The notes: generated by a model from the letters alone, not told the origin. 64,000 nt of DNA from Sphingobacterium sp. CZ-UAM (GCF_002000245.1 NZ_MTCM01000001.1:434001-498000), one strand, 5' to 3'; positions 16,430 to 25,841 are shown, counted from the first letter of the stretch. Numbers and translations are program-made.

Positions 16430-17136
16430 TAATTTCCCTCCGTTTCTCAATTATTGAGTTGGTTTCTGTATTGTTCTTTGTGGAAAGCAGCAATTGGTTA
16501 CGATGCCCAGTGATTTATAAATTTCAATGTAGACATTTTCTGGACTGAGCCTTCTTTTGCTTAATTTACCAAAATTATTTAAGATATCGCCATATAAGTT
16601 AAATAAAAGGGAACTCGCTCATTGTTTTCTGAATATATGCTAGAAATGTATACCAAATTCATCTTTATCGAGCATGCTTCCATCCGCCCCGGATCAGGCT
16701 ATGCTGACAAAACTTTTGGTGGAATTGCGGGAAGAACTCTACCGCTGACGTTTGTCTTACTTCGAGGCGCAATCTCATCGATTGATTGAAGTTCGCCTCA
16801 AGTTGCGATAGATCTCCACAATGGATATGTGTGGTCTATTCAAGAAGCTTAATTTGATATTAATGATGCTGCAAATAATCGATTATTTTGGACAGATATT
16901 AAGTCCTACCCTCCGAATCATAAATCTATCTGGTATTCAAGATCATTACTCACTATATTTAATAAAGCAAATTAAAAGTGCATATTTCGGTTGCTTGAAA
17001 GGCTATGATTAAAATTGAATAATGGTATTTTGGGGTTTAAGGCGTTACAAAGGATCTTATAGAGTACCACAAGACTCGGTCAGCATTTGTCAAAATATGC
17101 CAATTGAAAAAGAATAATAAAAACATTTCAAAACCG
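16430..17136. other. Intergenic region with possible degenerate coding sequence
   Basis: 707 bases. The stretch 16660-16810 is richer in GC than its surroundings and reads like protein in pieces (ELREELYR ends at a stop near 16748, then SYFEAQSHRLIEVRLKLR in another frame). This suggests a decayed gene end, but I cannot name it. The rest is AT-rich, without a recognisable gene. Confidence 0.3.
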
Positions 17137-17502
17137 ATGAGTTACGATATTTCACTATACAGGACTGAAACAAAGGTAAGGGAAGAAAATGCTCATGATG
17201 CGGATTTTTTCGAAAAAGAAGAAAACCTCGTTCCTTTTACTGGACAACAGTTTCAAGAGCTTAAAGAGCGACTTTTAAACTACAACTACAAGATCACTGG
17301 GGAGGATGATCATGGTCTACATTTTAGCCATTCCGATGGTGATTTTGGCACCGCCTTATTAACCGGAAATGCACTCTACTTTACAGCAAGCTGGAATGCA
17401 AACTCAATTTTTGAAGTAGGAATGGTCGCTTCAGAATTTACTGACAGTGGGGAATACGCAAAGTATGATTTCCAGCGTGGGGAATGGGAGGTATGGGAAT
17501 GA
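17137..17502 (+). CDS. Conserved hypothetical protein
   Basis: 121 aa from the ATG at 17137 (MSYDISLYRTET); a TTG further upstream only adds a Lys/Asn-rich leader. It is cytosolic, acidic and rich in aromatic residues, with segments LVPFTGQQFQELKERL, GTALLTGNALYFTASW and IFEVGMVASEF. I recognise the MSYDISLYR opening as that of small uncharacterised proteins of Bacteroidota, without known function. It is not linked to an operon. Confidence 0.75.
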   Translation: MSYDISLYRTETKVREENAHDADFFEKEENLVPFTGQQFQELKERLLNYNYKITGEDDHGLHFSHSDGDFGTALLTGNALYFTASWNANSIFEVGMVASEFTDSGEYAKYDFQRGEWEVWE

Positions 17503-17519
17503 TCAAGCGTTCCCATAAA

Positions 17520-17645
17520 TTATTTTCGGTATTGCGTTAAGGTCATACCTGTTTGTCTCTTAAAATAACGTTTCAAATACGAACTGTCTTGAAAATTGAG
17601 GCGGTTGGCAATCTGCATTCCATTCGCTGTTGGTATAAGCTTAAG
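17520..17645 (-). pseudogene. Remnant of a second AraC-type regulator (C-terminal HTH only)
   Basis: A 41-codon minus-strand frame reads IANRLNFQDSSYLKRYFK then RQTGMTLTQYRK and a stop. This is the second helix-turn-helix and tail of an AraC protein (compare I-A-x-x-x-x-F-x-D-x-S-Y-F-x-R-x-F-K). The frame is closed by a stop at 17646-17648 and has no start, so only the last part of the gene survives. It lies just behind the intact AraC gene on the same strand. Confidence 0.7.
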
Positions 17646-17659
17646 TTATGATAATTAAT

Positions 17660-18667
17660 CTAAAGACCAGCCGTTCGATATGCTGTAGGTGTTTTCCCTG
17701 TCCATTTTTTAAATGCCCGAACGAAGGCACTTGGCTCAGCATAGCCCAAAATGGTTGAAATTTCTTTTATGGAAGAATTACTGTTTTGCATGTAGTGGAC
17801 AGCCATTGACTTACGCACCTCCTCAACAATTTGTACATAAGATGCTCCCTCATCCTTGAGTTTACGTTGTAAAGTCCTTACACTGACATTGAAATTTCCT
17901 GCTACCGCTTCAATCGAGAGTGAGTAAAGGTAAGAGTTCGCTAGAAGGTAGTTGAATATCCTCTTGGAAAGAGCACCTGTTAACTCGTTTGGATTTTGCA
18001 ATTTGTTCATTTGGTTAATGAGCAAAGTTTGCACCTCATAGTTGGCTGTAATGATCGCAAAGTCCAGGTATTCTTTGGGAAATTCTACCGTATAATATTC
18101 TGCTTTAACTATTGGACATTTCAAAATTATCTCATAGTCCAAGTAGCGATCTTTCTGAAAGCTTGGTAGACCAACCTTCGTGGGTTTCAGATTTTTAAGT
18201 AACAGCCCTTTCAGTTCATAAATTGTAAACGCTATAAGGAAGTCCCCGAATTGTCTTTGGGTCATCTGTAAATGGTCAAAACCTGTATTTTTAAGGTATT
18301 GGATGACACATGTTTTAGGCCCCAGTTCTATTTCCATTGTATAAAGATCCGTGACGAGGTGCATCATTGATCGTACTTGTAGCAGGGCATCTTTCACAGT
18401 GCTACTCGTCTGGATAATCTGTCCGACAATATTCAGCGCCGCTAACTGCATTGTGGCTCCAAAATGCAAGCCTATCAGCTCATCGTTGGAAAACTGAACA
18501 ATGTTCTTCCATAGATTTTCCACCTGTTGATCGGAGATATCAAACCTGGAGCCATTCATTAACTGGGCAATCGAAAACCCTGATAATGCAGTAATTTTAG
18601 CATTATCTAACCCACGCTCGCCACAAAAGGCAATTAAGGCTTGCAACATGGTTTGTCTATAATTCAT
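17660..18667 (-). CDS. AraC-family transcriptional regulator with arabinose-binding-like N-terminal domain
   Basis: 335 aa. The N-terminal part of about 200 residues follows the OruR/GadX-type pattern of AraC proteins (ALIAFCGERGLDNAKITALSGF, IGLHFGATMQLAALNIVGQI). Residues about 235-335 hold the two HTH units: LSIEAVAGNFNVSVRTLQRKLKDEGASYVQIV and IKEISTILGYAEPSAFVRAFKKWTGKTPTAYR. It is divergent from the small membrane protein/SnoaL-like pair at 18796-19561, which it probably controls. A decayed relative lies directly downstream. Confidence 0.93.
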   Translation of the reverse strand: MNYRQTMLQALIAFCGERGLDNAKITALSGFSIAQLMNGSRFDISDQQVENLWKNIVQFSNDELIGLHFGATMQLAALNIVGQIIQTSSTVKDALLQVRSMMHLVTDLYTMEIELGPKTCVIQYLKNTGFDHLQMTQRQFGDFLIAFTIYELKGLLLKNLKPTKVGLPSFQKDRYLDYEIILKCPIVKAEYYTVEFPKEYLDFAIITANYEVQTLLINQMNKLQNPNELTGALSKRIFNYLLANSYLYSLSIEAVAGNFNVSVRTLQRKLKDEGASYVQIVEEVRKSMAVHYMQNSNSSIKEISTILGYAEPSAFVRAFKKWTGKTPTAYRTAGL

Positions 18668-18795
18668 ACTGTAAATCTAATGATATGTTTTACAATTTGT
18701 GTCTGATTGTCGCATAATGTCAATACCCTGTCGCTTATAGATAATAAAAAACAGTCCGTACAGCAATACTTTTGAATAACAAAAAGATAGAAATT

Positions 18796-19164
18796 ATGAC
18801 ACTAAAAAATGTATTGCTGACCAATGCGATCAGCTCAGGAATGACCGGGATCTTATTAGCGACTATGCCTTCTTTATTTACACAACTATTTAAAACACCA
18901 CACAGTAGTCCATTTACCTTAGTGGGAGGTTTTCTGATCGTGTTTTCTGTATTTGTACTGGCAACGGCTATGAAGAAAATTATCCCGAAAAGTTGGACCA
19001 AATTTATCATTACGCTTGATGTTATTTGGGTTATTGCCAGCGTTATTGCTGTCATCTCCTTGTTTTATACGATCAGTATGATAGGTTCTGTTATGATCCT
19101 AGCTGTTGCCGCATGGGTTGGAATGATGGCTTATTTGCAGAACAGAAATCTAAACAATATTTGA
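18796..19164 (+). CDS. Small four-helix membrane protein
   Basis: 122 aa from the ATG at 18796; a TTG start 24 bases upstream is possible. Four hydrophobic helices are evident (NAISSGMTGILLATMP, FTLVGGFLIVFSVFVLATAM, FIITLDVIWVIASVIAVISLFY, IGSVMILAVAAWVGMMAYLQ). I recognise no enzyme motif. It is followed after one base by a SnoaL-like gene and is divergent from an AraC regulator. Confidence 0.75.
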   Translation: MTLKNVLLTNAISSGMTGILLATMPSLFTQLFKTPHSSPFTLVGGFLIVFSVFVLATAMKKIIPKSWTKFIITLDVIWVIASVIAVISLFYTISMIGSVMILAVAAWVGMMAYLQNRNLNNI

Positions 19165-19165
19165 G

Positions 19166-19561
19166 ATGGAAAATATCAATACACTTGTGGATACCTTCCT
19201 AGGCTGCTTGCAGCGGCGAGAACTGAAAAATCTGGTTGATCTTTTTGCCGAAGAGTTTTACCTGGAAATTCCAGGCAATACAGCAAAGATAAAATGGCTG
19301 GGATCGAGAAGTTCGAAACCGGAAGTGGAACAACTTTTTAAGTTACTATGGTCAGCCGTAGAACCCGTAAAGGCTGCAATACAGACAGTATTGACCAACG
19401 AAGATCAGGCTATTATAAAAGGGAATTTTACTTCCAAGATGTTGGAGACAGGAAGGTTGGTCAGTTCTGTATTCTTTATTCACTTGAGGATACACAACCA
19501 TAAAATTATCGAATATACACTGTTGGAAGACAGTTATGCGGTTTCGGAAGCTTTGCGATAG
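19166..19561 (+). CDS. SnoaL/NTF2-like fold protein
   Basis: 131 aa. The pattern VDTFLGCLQRRELKNLVDLFAEEFYLEIPG then a middle beta region (IIKGNFTSKMLETGRLVSSVFFIHLRIHNHKI) fits the cone-shaped NTF2/SnoaL fold. The fold covers isomerases, cyclases and plain binding proteins, so the reaction is open. It begins one base after the preceding stop codon, hence an operon with the small membrane protein, probably under the divergent AraC regulator. Confidence 0.8.
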   Translation: MENINTLVDTFLGCLQRRELKNLVDLFAEEFYLEIPGNTAKIKWLGSRSSKPEVEQLFKLLWSAVEPVKAAIQTVLTNEDQAIIKGNFTSKMLETGRLVSSVFFIHLRIHNHKIIEYTLLEDSYAVSEALR

Positions 19562-19755
19562 AAATTTAGCCCACTTGGTTGTCCTGCTGCTTTTATTACC
19601 ATATCTTGGTACTATAAAAATAGCAAGGCTCCAAAGCCAAGGTTATAAAGCTTAGCTGTAACTGTTTTCTTATTGGTTATCGCAGGATCCGTATTAAGGA
19701 CCAAAGATAACTACCAAATAGAATGTAAGCCGTTTACAAAGATTTGGCAAACCGA

Positions 19756-19797
19756 ATAAATCTGGACCGCTTGGGTCAACCCAACGGCCAGATTTAT
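19756..19797. repeat. Long imperfect hairpin between convergent genes
   Basis: ATAAATCTGG, CCG and TTGGGT on the left pair with ACCCAA, CGG and CCAGATTTAT on the right, with two single-base bulges and a 2-base loop. No T-run follows on either strand, so it may be a factor-assisted terminator or an RNA processing signal. The rest of 19562-19860 holds nothing I recognise. Confidence 0.5.
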
Positions 19798-19860
19798 AAA
19801 ACGACATTATTATTTCGATACGATGCTTATTATTGCCCTATCATCTGTATCCTGATAGTG

Positions 19861-20928
19861 TTAATTTTTCTGTATATCAATTAAGATTTTGACTTCAGTG
19901 GGATCATTCACCAGAGCTTCAAATCCTTCTGAAACGATATTGTCTAAGCTTATTTTGCGTGTCACAAGTTTTTCTACGGGCATACGTCCACTATCGATAA
20001 GCGCGATAACCTGTGGAAAGATATTACGATAAGCAATAATACCTTTAATGGTGATTTCCCGCAGGACCTGATCCAGCGCATCGGTCGTTACAGGTTTGCC
20101 AAAAAGTGCAACTAAAACGGCAGTTCCACCATTTTTTAAACTATCAATTCCAGTTGTATAGGAGGCTTGTACACCGGCGCAATCCAGAAATACATCCACT
20201 CCGAGCCCTGTGATGGACTTAATTTTTTGCGGTATACCTTCTTCTTTTGCATTGATGATATGGGTAGCGCCGATGGCTTTAGCTTTCTCCAATCGTTTGT
20301 CTGCGATGTCAGTCACAATAACTGTTGTTGCACCTGCTGCAAGTGCAGCTTGGACACATAGTAAACCTATTGGACCAGCTCCAGAAACTAATACCGTTTG
20401 TCCGATTTTAAGTCCACTTTGGAGCACGGCATAAACTGCTACTGCAGTTGGTTCTACTAATGCTCCCTGTTCGAACGACATGCTATCTGGTATCTTGTGT
20501 ACCATATAGTCTTCGACCACAGCATACGATGCAAACCCACCATTGCTGGAAAGACCTACAAATCCCAAAGGTTCAGATAAGTTATATGCGCCATTCGCGA
20601 TAAAAGGACTGTCGAAATTCTTAAAAATCGGTTCTACGACGACACGGTCACCTACTTTTAGATGCTGGACGCCTTCACCTATCGCATCTATAACTCCTGA
20701 AAACTCATGGCCTAATGTAGTGGTTCCCTGATGCCCATTTAGTGGATAAGGTTGATCTACTGGAATTAATTGCGGACCATGTACATATTCATGTAGATCA
20801 GACCCACAGATGCCAGCAAAATGAACAGCTATCTTAACTTGACCGGTCTTTGGTTCAGGAATTTCAGTTGATTCTACCCGAATGTCTTTTGCAGCATGCC
20901 AACGTGCGGCTTTCATTGTATTCGTCAT
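19861..20928 (-). CDS. Zinc-containing 2,3-butanediol dehydrogenase-like alcohol dehydrogenase
   Basis: 355 aa medium-chain dehydrogenase. The catalytic zinc ligands appear as GICGSDLHEY (Cys about 40) and GHEFSG (about 73). The segment GDRVVVEPIFKNFDSPFIANGAYNL lacks the four-Cys structural zinc loop, as in butanediol dehydrogenases. The Rossmann motif is VSGAGPIGLLCVQAALAAGA (about 179). It likely interconverts acetoin or diacetyl and butanediol, though sorbitol-type polyols are possible. Palindromes in the 118-base gap upstream suggest a specific regulator. Confidence 0.9.
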   Translation of the reverse strand: MTNTMKAARWHAAKDIRVESTEIPEPKTGQVKIAVHFAGICGSDLHEYVHGPQLIPVDQPYPLNGHQGTTTLGHEFSGVIDAIGEGVQHLKVGDRVVVEPIFKNFDSPFIANGAYNLSEPLGFVGLSSNGGFASYAVVEDYMVHKIPDSMSFEQGALVEPTAVAVYAVLQSGLKIGQTVLVSGAGPIGLLCVQAALAAGATTVIVTDIADKRLEKAKAIGATHIINAKEEGIPQKIKSITGLGVDVFLDCAGVQASYTTGIDSLKNGGTAVLVALFGKPVTTDALDQVLREITIKGIIAYRNIFPQVIALIDSGRMPVEKLVTRKISLDNIVSEGFEALVNDPTEVKILIDIQKN

Positions 20929-20974
20929 GTTATCTCCTTTTTTGAATATACACTAAGGTAAGCAGAATGATTAG

Positions 20975-21016
20975 GGATCATCGTGATCCATATCTCAAAC
21001 GTAAATGAGATGGATC
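20975..21016. promoter_or_regulatory. Overlapping palindromes upstream of the butanediol-type dehydrogenase
   Basis: GGATCATCGTGATCC (20975-20989) is a 6+3+6 dyad. It overlaps a second dyad, GATCCAT..CTCA with TGAGATGGATC (20985-21016). GGATCAT recurs at 21012. Lying 47-88 bases before the dehydrogenase start, this looks like an operator cluster. Confidence 0.45.
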
Positions 21017-21045
21017 ATTTTAGCCGAAAATTAATGGAGGAGATC

Positions 21046-21429
21046 TTATAATTCGAAATGGCGGTCATGATTCGTATTCCGAGGATTTATTAACGAACTG
21101 TTGCAATAGGTTGCTGCTTCAAATTCGCTGATGCTGACCGAAAGGAAAGAGGTCGAAGGAAGCAATTTCCTCAGTCGGGCAGTGATTGTTTTTGAGAGAT
21201 TTGCCTTTTGTTCCGTTGTTCGTCCCTCCATAATATATCCGAATACATGTAGAAAATTGGTCTTATTGCTTCCAAGTTTAAAATGGGAGAAAGACTGAAT
21301 TCTAACCTTTATATCATTGGGGGCAAAAATTCCTGTAGCATCTGCGGTATCGTATACAGCGTCCATGAGTTCATCAGGGGCTATCATTTGAAGAATATCT
21401 TGTGAACATTCTATAATAAAATGAGGCAT
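21046..21429 (-). CDS. 5-carboxymethyl-2-hydroxymuconate isomerase family protein
   Basis: 127 aa from the ATG at 21429, which puts Pro directly after Met (MPHFIIECSQDI). That matters because enzymes of this tautomerase group use an N-terminal Pro as the catalytic base; the start two codons upstream would hide it. VRIQSFSHFKLGSNKTNFLHVFGYIMEGR is typical of CHMI. CHMI acts in homoprotocatechuate breakdown, but no other gene of that pathway is in the window, so the substrate here may differ. Confidence 0.85.
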   Translation of the reverse strand: MPHFIIECSQDILQMIAPDELMDAVYDTADATGIFAPNDIKVRIQSFSHFKLGSNKTNFLHVFGYIMEGRTTEQKANLSKTITARLRKLLPSTSFLSVSISEFEAATYCNSSLINPRNTNHDRHFEL

Positions 21430-21646
21430 AAACAATATTATCTGTTCTATACCTAACAGTAGGAATATGAAATTGTTTATCAGGATTTTATCATCTCTAA
21501 AAGTTGATCTTCAATTTCGTTTACGCCTAGGTTGCAGGGCTGATACTTTATTATCCATCTGTTTTCATAGGTTCCATTTTACAAGGGTTATGAAAACAGA
21601 TGAAGTGTATTCAGCATGAGTTCTGTATTGAACGATTTAGTTCATC

Positions 21647-21883
21647 TTAATCATTGTCATGATTTTCAGTAGCATATGAAAACTTAATTGATTTTTGTGG
21701 ATAAGTTTCCATACTCATACGGCTGGTATTTTTGATGATACTTTTTAAGCTGACCCGATCACCCAATTTAAAATAAGCTTCTACGGTTTGATAATCCAAT
21801 AGATAAGGGCCACAAAAGTAATTTCCATTCGCATCTTTTTCTATGGTTCCCTGATAAAGTCCCGCTTTTGTTTCTTTTGGCAT
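21647..21883 (-). CDS. Small hypothetical protein
   Basis: 78 aa from the ATG at 21883 (MPKETKAGLYQG). A longer start at 21937 adds a hydrophobic leader that does not look like a proper signal peptide. The body is beta-rich and polar (YFCGPYLLDYQTVEAYFKLGD), with no motif I recognise. Confidence 0.55.
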   Translation of the reverse strand: MPKETKAGLYQGTIEKDANGNYFCGPYLLDYQTVEAYFKLGDRVSLKSIIKNTSRMSMETYPQKSIKFSYATENHDND

Positions 21884-22160
21884 ATGTGTTTTATTTGGAA
21901 ACAAAGGTAGGAAGAGTAATTGGCAATTCGGTGACAATTGTCATATTCCTTTTGCGACTGCCAATATTTATAGCCAATAATGGTATTATCGTCATAATAG
22001 CCTAGATGATGAAATCACTCAGAGGCAAGTATTCCTGACAGGCTTTATTAAATCGACATCCGTTTTTTCGTTAAAAAATTCCTTTATTAACATTTAGAAA
22101 ATATTAATTTAGTATTGGTATTGATATAACTGATAGGTCAGGAGAGCCTTTGTAAATAAA

Positions 22161-22808
22161 ATGATTAATCAAATAAAGATGGAACAATTGTCAGCGATAT
22201 TAGATGTCCTGAAATTGGCTGAAAAATTAAAATTCGAGTTACGACATAGCTGGTTATCAAACGGACGTCAGGAGAGTGTTGCGGAGCATACCTGGCGGAT
22301 GTCGTTGATGGCTGTTTTGATCGAACCACTTCTGGATGAAAAAATTGATCTTTCCCGTCTGCTAAAAATGATCATTATTCATGATCTGGTGGAAGCAGAA
22401 GCAGGGGATGTTTCCGTATTGGATCAGATTCGTAATCCAGATGTCAAAAAGATCAAGCAACAAAATGAGGAGAAGGCCATCTCTAATATTAAGGAAATGC
22501 TCACATCGACGAATGGTCAAGAAATCTATGATCTTTTTTATGAATTTGAAGAGAAGGATACTTTCGAAGCAAAAGTTGCGAATGCCATTGATAAATTAGA
22601 GGTACAATTACAACATAATCATGCTGATATTTCTACCTGGGAAGAGATCGAATATGACTTATCCTTTGTAATTGGCAAACATGTTCAATTTGATGATACC
22701 TTTGTTGTATTGAAGGATTTAATTGAGAAACAGGCTGAACAAAAGCTTGAAGATGCTGGATTAAATGTTTCAGAGATTCGCAACCGTGCGATAGCCAGTT
22801 TTAGCTAA
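22161..22808 (+). CDS. HD-domain phosphohydrolase (YfbR/HDDC2-like)
   Basis: 215 aa. The metal site is visible as RHSW (about 28), the His in VAEHTWRMSLM (about 43), the HD pair in IIIHDLVEAEAGD (about 74-75), and an Asp in NAIDKLEVQLQH. This is the pattern of 5'-deoxynucleotidases of the YfbR/HDDC2 type, which dephosphorylate deoxynucleoside monophosphates. Glu in HDLVE is characteristic. The start could be the ATG at 22179. It is monocistronic, ending at a shared terminator. Confidence 0.88.
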   Translation: MINQIKMEQLSAILDVLKLAEKLKFELRHSWLSNGRQESVAEHTWRMSLMAVLIEPLLDEKIDLSRLLKMIIIHDLVEAEAGDVSVLDQIRNPDVKKIKQQNEEKAISNIKEMLTSTNGQEIYDLFYEFEEKDTFEAKVANAIDKLEVQLQHNHADISTWEEIEYDLSFVIGKHVQFDDTFVVLKDLIEKQAEQKLEDAGLNVSEIRNRAIASFS

Positions 22809-22816
22809 ATAGGATG

Positions 22817-22850
22817 AATCACCGAATATTTCCAGGATAATTCGGTGATT
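22817..22850. terminator. Bidirectional terminator between convergent genes
   Basis: An 11-bp perfect stem, AATCACCGAAT (22817-22827) with 22840-22850, loop of 12 bases, between the HD phosphohydrolase and the AlkD-like gene. Confidence 0.7.
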
Positions 22851-23494
22851 TATTTACCAAGTTTTGCCACCTGTTTAGCTATGAATTTCGGCAGATAATT
22901 TGGAGTACAGTTTTTTGCTACGATTTCGTCTTTATAGAGTCCGGTTTGCTCTCCGATATTGATACATCTTGCTCGGAAATTTTCCTGAAAGATACCGATT
23001 TGAGCGGCAGTAAAATTCATCGCCCACTGGACTTCAGGTACTTCATTTTCAATTCGGGATTCAATTTTTGCAAGTAATTCCTCGCTATTAGGCGGCGGTG
23101 TTTGTCCTACCCATCGCAATCGGGCTTGATGGTACCAAAAAGTACGTCTTTGAAGGGGAGATATACTGTTTTCCCAACTTTCCATCAATGTAATTGTTCT
23201 TTTGTCCTTGGCAAGTTGATTCGCCATAAACCAATCAATCAGCTGCAGTTTTTCGTCTTCCCGATGTTGTTCAATATCGCTTACCAATCTATCAATAATT
23301 TCTTTAGAAAGTAATTTCTTGTCCATAAGGAGGATAGCCAATTGTCTTGGGAGATACTGCGCTGTGGCCCAAAGCTCCATGGCTAGTTCCTGATCCTTCT
23401 TTATGATGTTGGCAATTTTACGCAAGTCACCAAGTTTGGTTTTCTTGTCGTTAATTTGCATCATAATATTTTCTGCTGTCGATGATAGTTTCAT
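22850..23494 (-). CDS. DNA alkylation repair protein, AlkD-like HEAT-repeat glycosylase family
   Basis: 214 aa, all helical. GDLRKIANIIKKDQELAMELWATAQYLPRQLAILLMD and ISPLQRRTFWYHQARLRWVGQ follow the AlkD pattern of HEAT-like repeats. AlkD removes bulky or cationic alkylated bases by holding the DNA backbone. The Trp and Asp that matter in AlkD are plausibly W42 in LWATAQ and W111 or W127, but I cannot align them securely. It is monocistronic. Confidence 0.82.
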   Translation of the reverse strand: MKLSSTAENIMMQINDKKTKLGDLRKIANIIKKDQELAMELWATAQYLPRQLAILLMDKKLLSKEIIDRLVSDIEQHREDEKLQLIDWFMANQLAKDKRTITLMESWENSISPLQRRTFWYHQARLRWVGQTPPPNSEELLAKIESRIENEVPEVQWAMNFTAAQIGIFQENFRARCINIGEQTGLYKDEIVAKNCTPNYLPKFIAKQVAKLGK

Positions 23495-23810
23495 AACCGT
23501 TTTCCAATTGTTAATAGATGCGCAACGCTCGCTTACTCATTTTCACTTTCTTTTATAGGCTACATCTTATGATATTTATACGCTGATCAAGTGTTATCAT
23601 ATCGTGAATTTACTGATTTTTTAATTATTTATTACTGGTTCAGTTTACTACTAGCAAGGTCGCGAAATACAGTCGGTTTAAATTATTATTATATTTTTGT
23701 TTGCCGATCTCGTCTTTTTGGTGTAAAAGACCAGAACCTAGTTGTTTGGTCATAGGTCAAGGAGGTTGTACAAAACAAGATGAAGGTACTTTTGACGTTA
23801 TATTTGGATA
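23495..23810. other. Intergenic region, nothing recognised
   Basis: 316 AT-rich bases between the divergent AlkD-like and hypothetical genes. It probably carries both promoters; no dyad or coding frame stands out. Confidence 0.4.
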
Positions 23811-24329
23811 ATGGAATTAAGAAAAGAAATTGAACCCGATTTTAAATCAGCGGAAAAACACTATCCGGAAGTTCTAAAACTTATTCTAGCATATTCAGAC
23901 TATTGTGAAGAGAATGGAGATGAAGATAGTACCGAATATCAAAAGCTTGAAAATACGCTTCATGAAATGACGGGTAAAGATATGTCTCAATTTAATCTTT
24001 GGGAATGGTGGGAGGAAGAAGGTGCTGAGGTTTTGGCATTCAGAATATCACTTCCCGCTCCGAAAGTTATTGAACATATCACAAAGGGTGAACTGACTGA
24101 AATTGTGAGACGACAAAAGACTTTTGTCATCCAGGATGAGAATGATAAAAGTTTGAGAGCGCAGTTTCATTATCATCTTGATGATTATTTCATTGATTTT
24201 CTAAGCTTAAATTTTACAACTTTTGACCATAGTCTTTTTCAGAGACAAAAAGATAAAAAGGGCAATTATTTTGAATATAATCAAAACGAGATTGTTGAAA
24301 AATTATGGAACATGGGAAAGTATAAATAG
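23811..24329 (+). CDS. Hypothetical acidic cytosolic protein
   Basis: 172 aa, strongly acidic, with no signal or membrane segment. Notable segments are QFNLWEWWEEEGAEVLAFRISLP and the Tyr/Phe-rich HYHLDDYFIDFLSLNF. I do not recognise a family. Codon use resembles its neighbours. Nothing nearby gives a clear role; the LRR-like protein on the same strand starts 278 bases later. Confidence 0.65.
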   Translation: MELRKEIEPDFKSAEKHYPEVLKLILAYSDYCEENGDEDSTEYQKLENTLHEMTGKDMSQFNLWEWWEEEGAEVLAFRISLPAPKVIEHITKGELTEIVRRQKTFVIQDENDKSLRAQFHYHLDDYFIDFLSLNFTTFDHSLFQRQKDKKGNYFEYNQNEIVEKLWNMGKYK

Positions 24330-24607
24330 CCGTGTCCACCTTTGATAAAGTTTATTGCGATCGTTTTCATACCAAGTACTGCTCGATCTGATACAGACTA
24401 TTTATTTTATAGTCTATTTAATGCGGAACAAAACGGATATTTAGGAATGATAATCTTAGGTCGCAAAATAGAATAAGATTGTTTTTTGTAAATTAGTCAA
24501 ATGCTGTAACAGACTCCTAGCATAACAAAGAGGAAAATGCCAGCAATAAAATTATAGAAAGAGATGCTCAAAATTTTAAACCAAAAGAAGCTGTTAACGC
24601 CTACAAT

Positions 24608-25783
24608 ATGAATAGAGAAAGTCCGATCCATCTTTCGTTGACGAGCACGAATAGTCACACCGTGAAAATTGAGGCAGGTCAAGGCAGTTTTTCTATTGGT
24701 GAAGCTGATATGGACAAGAAAAAATTTGATGTTCTTGTTGAAAGAGAATCGGCCATCAACTGGAACGCCTTTGATACATATATGACACCGGCTGGTAGTC
24801 ATTGGCCAAGATTTTTTTATTATTATGGTAATGATACGGGTTTCCTTGAATGGTCAAAAAAAAGAGCGATTGAAGATTTCTTCTGGCAGCCATCCATACC
24901 AGCTGATATTAATTTAAATGCTGCTCAGATCGGAAATTTGACAGTTCGTTCGAATAAAATTCCTGTAAAAATTGCTTTACCATCAGGCGAAGATGATTGC
25001 CTCCTTGGTTTGAGATCGCTTAACCTATCAGGGGATCTGGGAAAATTTGAAATTTTATCGGAAAATGCAAATCCATACATCCGCCTCTATCCTAATGTAA
25101 CGAGAGATAAAATCGCATTACCTTATCGACTACCTGCTTTTAAATCCCTGGGAAAAATTACCGGACTCGACGTGATTGTTGAACTGTTGGGGCAAGCGCT
25201 AGATTGCGAAAGTTTATTGCAATTTCCCAATTTGCAAGGGTTAAGTCTTACAGGAAATCTTAGTAATGTAGCCAGTCTAAACAAACTTGAAAAGTTGGAA
25301 AGTTTAGCTATTCGTTATGCTCCCAACTTAGAAAATTTCCCTTCTTTAAATTCTTGGGACAACCTGAAATCATTTATCGGGTGGAATATTGAGGAGATTA
25401 CAGGAAAAAGATTGAAAACCGAATTAAAGGAGCTCGTTAAGTCAGGAAAAGAACTAGAATATTGTTCAGTCTCCAAACTGCGGAACTCAGTGTGGTTTAC
25501 GACAGAATATGGAATTCCCTTTACAAACTGGGAAAGCAAAAGCGCTAAAATTGCCACCAAAGCTTATAAAGCTGCTTTACAGAAAATCGTTAATGGTAAA
25601 ACAGAAAACGAGATAAAACAAGCCCTTGTAGAATTGATCGAAACAATTAACAAACTATCCAACATTGAAACTGCCGAGCGAGAAGACACTGGTATTGCCA
25701 TTCAGCAATTAATAGAAGCGTCACCGGTAAAAATACAGTCGGAGACCGCTAATGACTGGTTTGACGAGGTGAGAGATTTTTAG
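24608..25783 (+). CDS. Leucine-rich-repeat-containing cytosolic protein
   Basis: 391 aa without a signal peptide. The middle (about 135-265) carries irregular LRR units: LLGLRSLNLSGDLGKFEIL, LLQFPNLQGLSLTGNLSNVASLNKLEKLESLAI and NLENFPSLNSWDNLKSF. The C-terminal 100 residues are helical. Similar proteins are sometimes labelled gliding motility protein without experimental support. Likely a protein-binding scaffold. It is followed by a strong terminator. Confidence 0.7.
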   Translation: MNRESPIHLSLTSTNSHTVKIEAGQGSFSIGEADMDKKKFDVLVERESAINWNAFDTYMTPAGSHWPRFFYYYGNDTGFLEWSKKRAIEDFFWQPSIPADINLNAAQIGNLTVRSNKIPVKIALPSGEDDCLLGLRSLNLSGDLGKFEILSENANPYIRLYPNVTRDKIALPYRLPAFKSLGKITGLDVIVELLGQALDCESLLQFPNLQGLSLTGNLSNVASLNKLEKLESLAIRYAPNLENFPSLNSWDNLKSFIGWNIEEITGKRLKTELKELVKSGKELEYCSVSKLRNSVWFTTEYGIPFTNWESKSAKIATKAYKAALQKIVNGKTENEIKQALVELIETINKLSNIETAEREDTGIAIQQLIEASPVKIQSETANDWFDEVRDF

Positions 25784-25841
25784 TGAAAGCGGGATTCGAG
25801 ACTCGGAAAAAATCAAAGTAACATAGCAGCACTAGCTAAGT

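Noticed and set aside
16660..16810. Insertion-sequence fragment
   Set aside because: No transposase motif or inverted repeats; only broken protein-like pieces that I cannot name.
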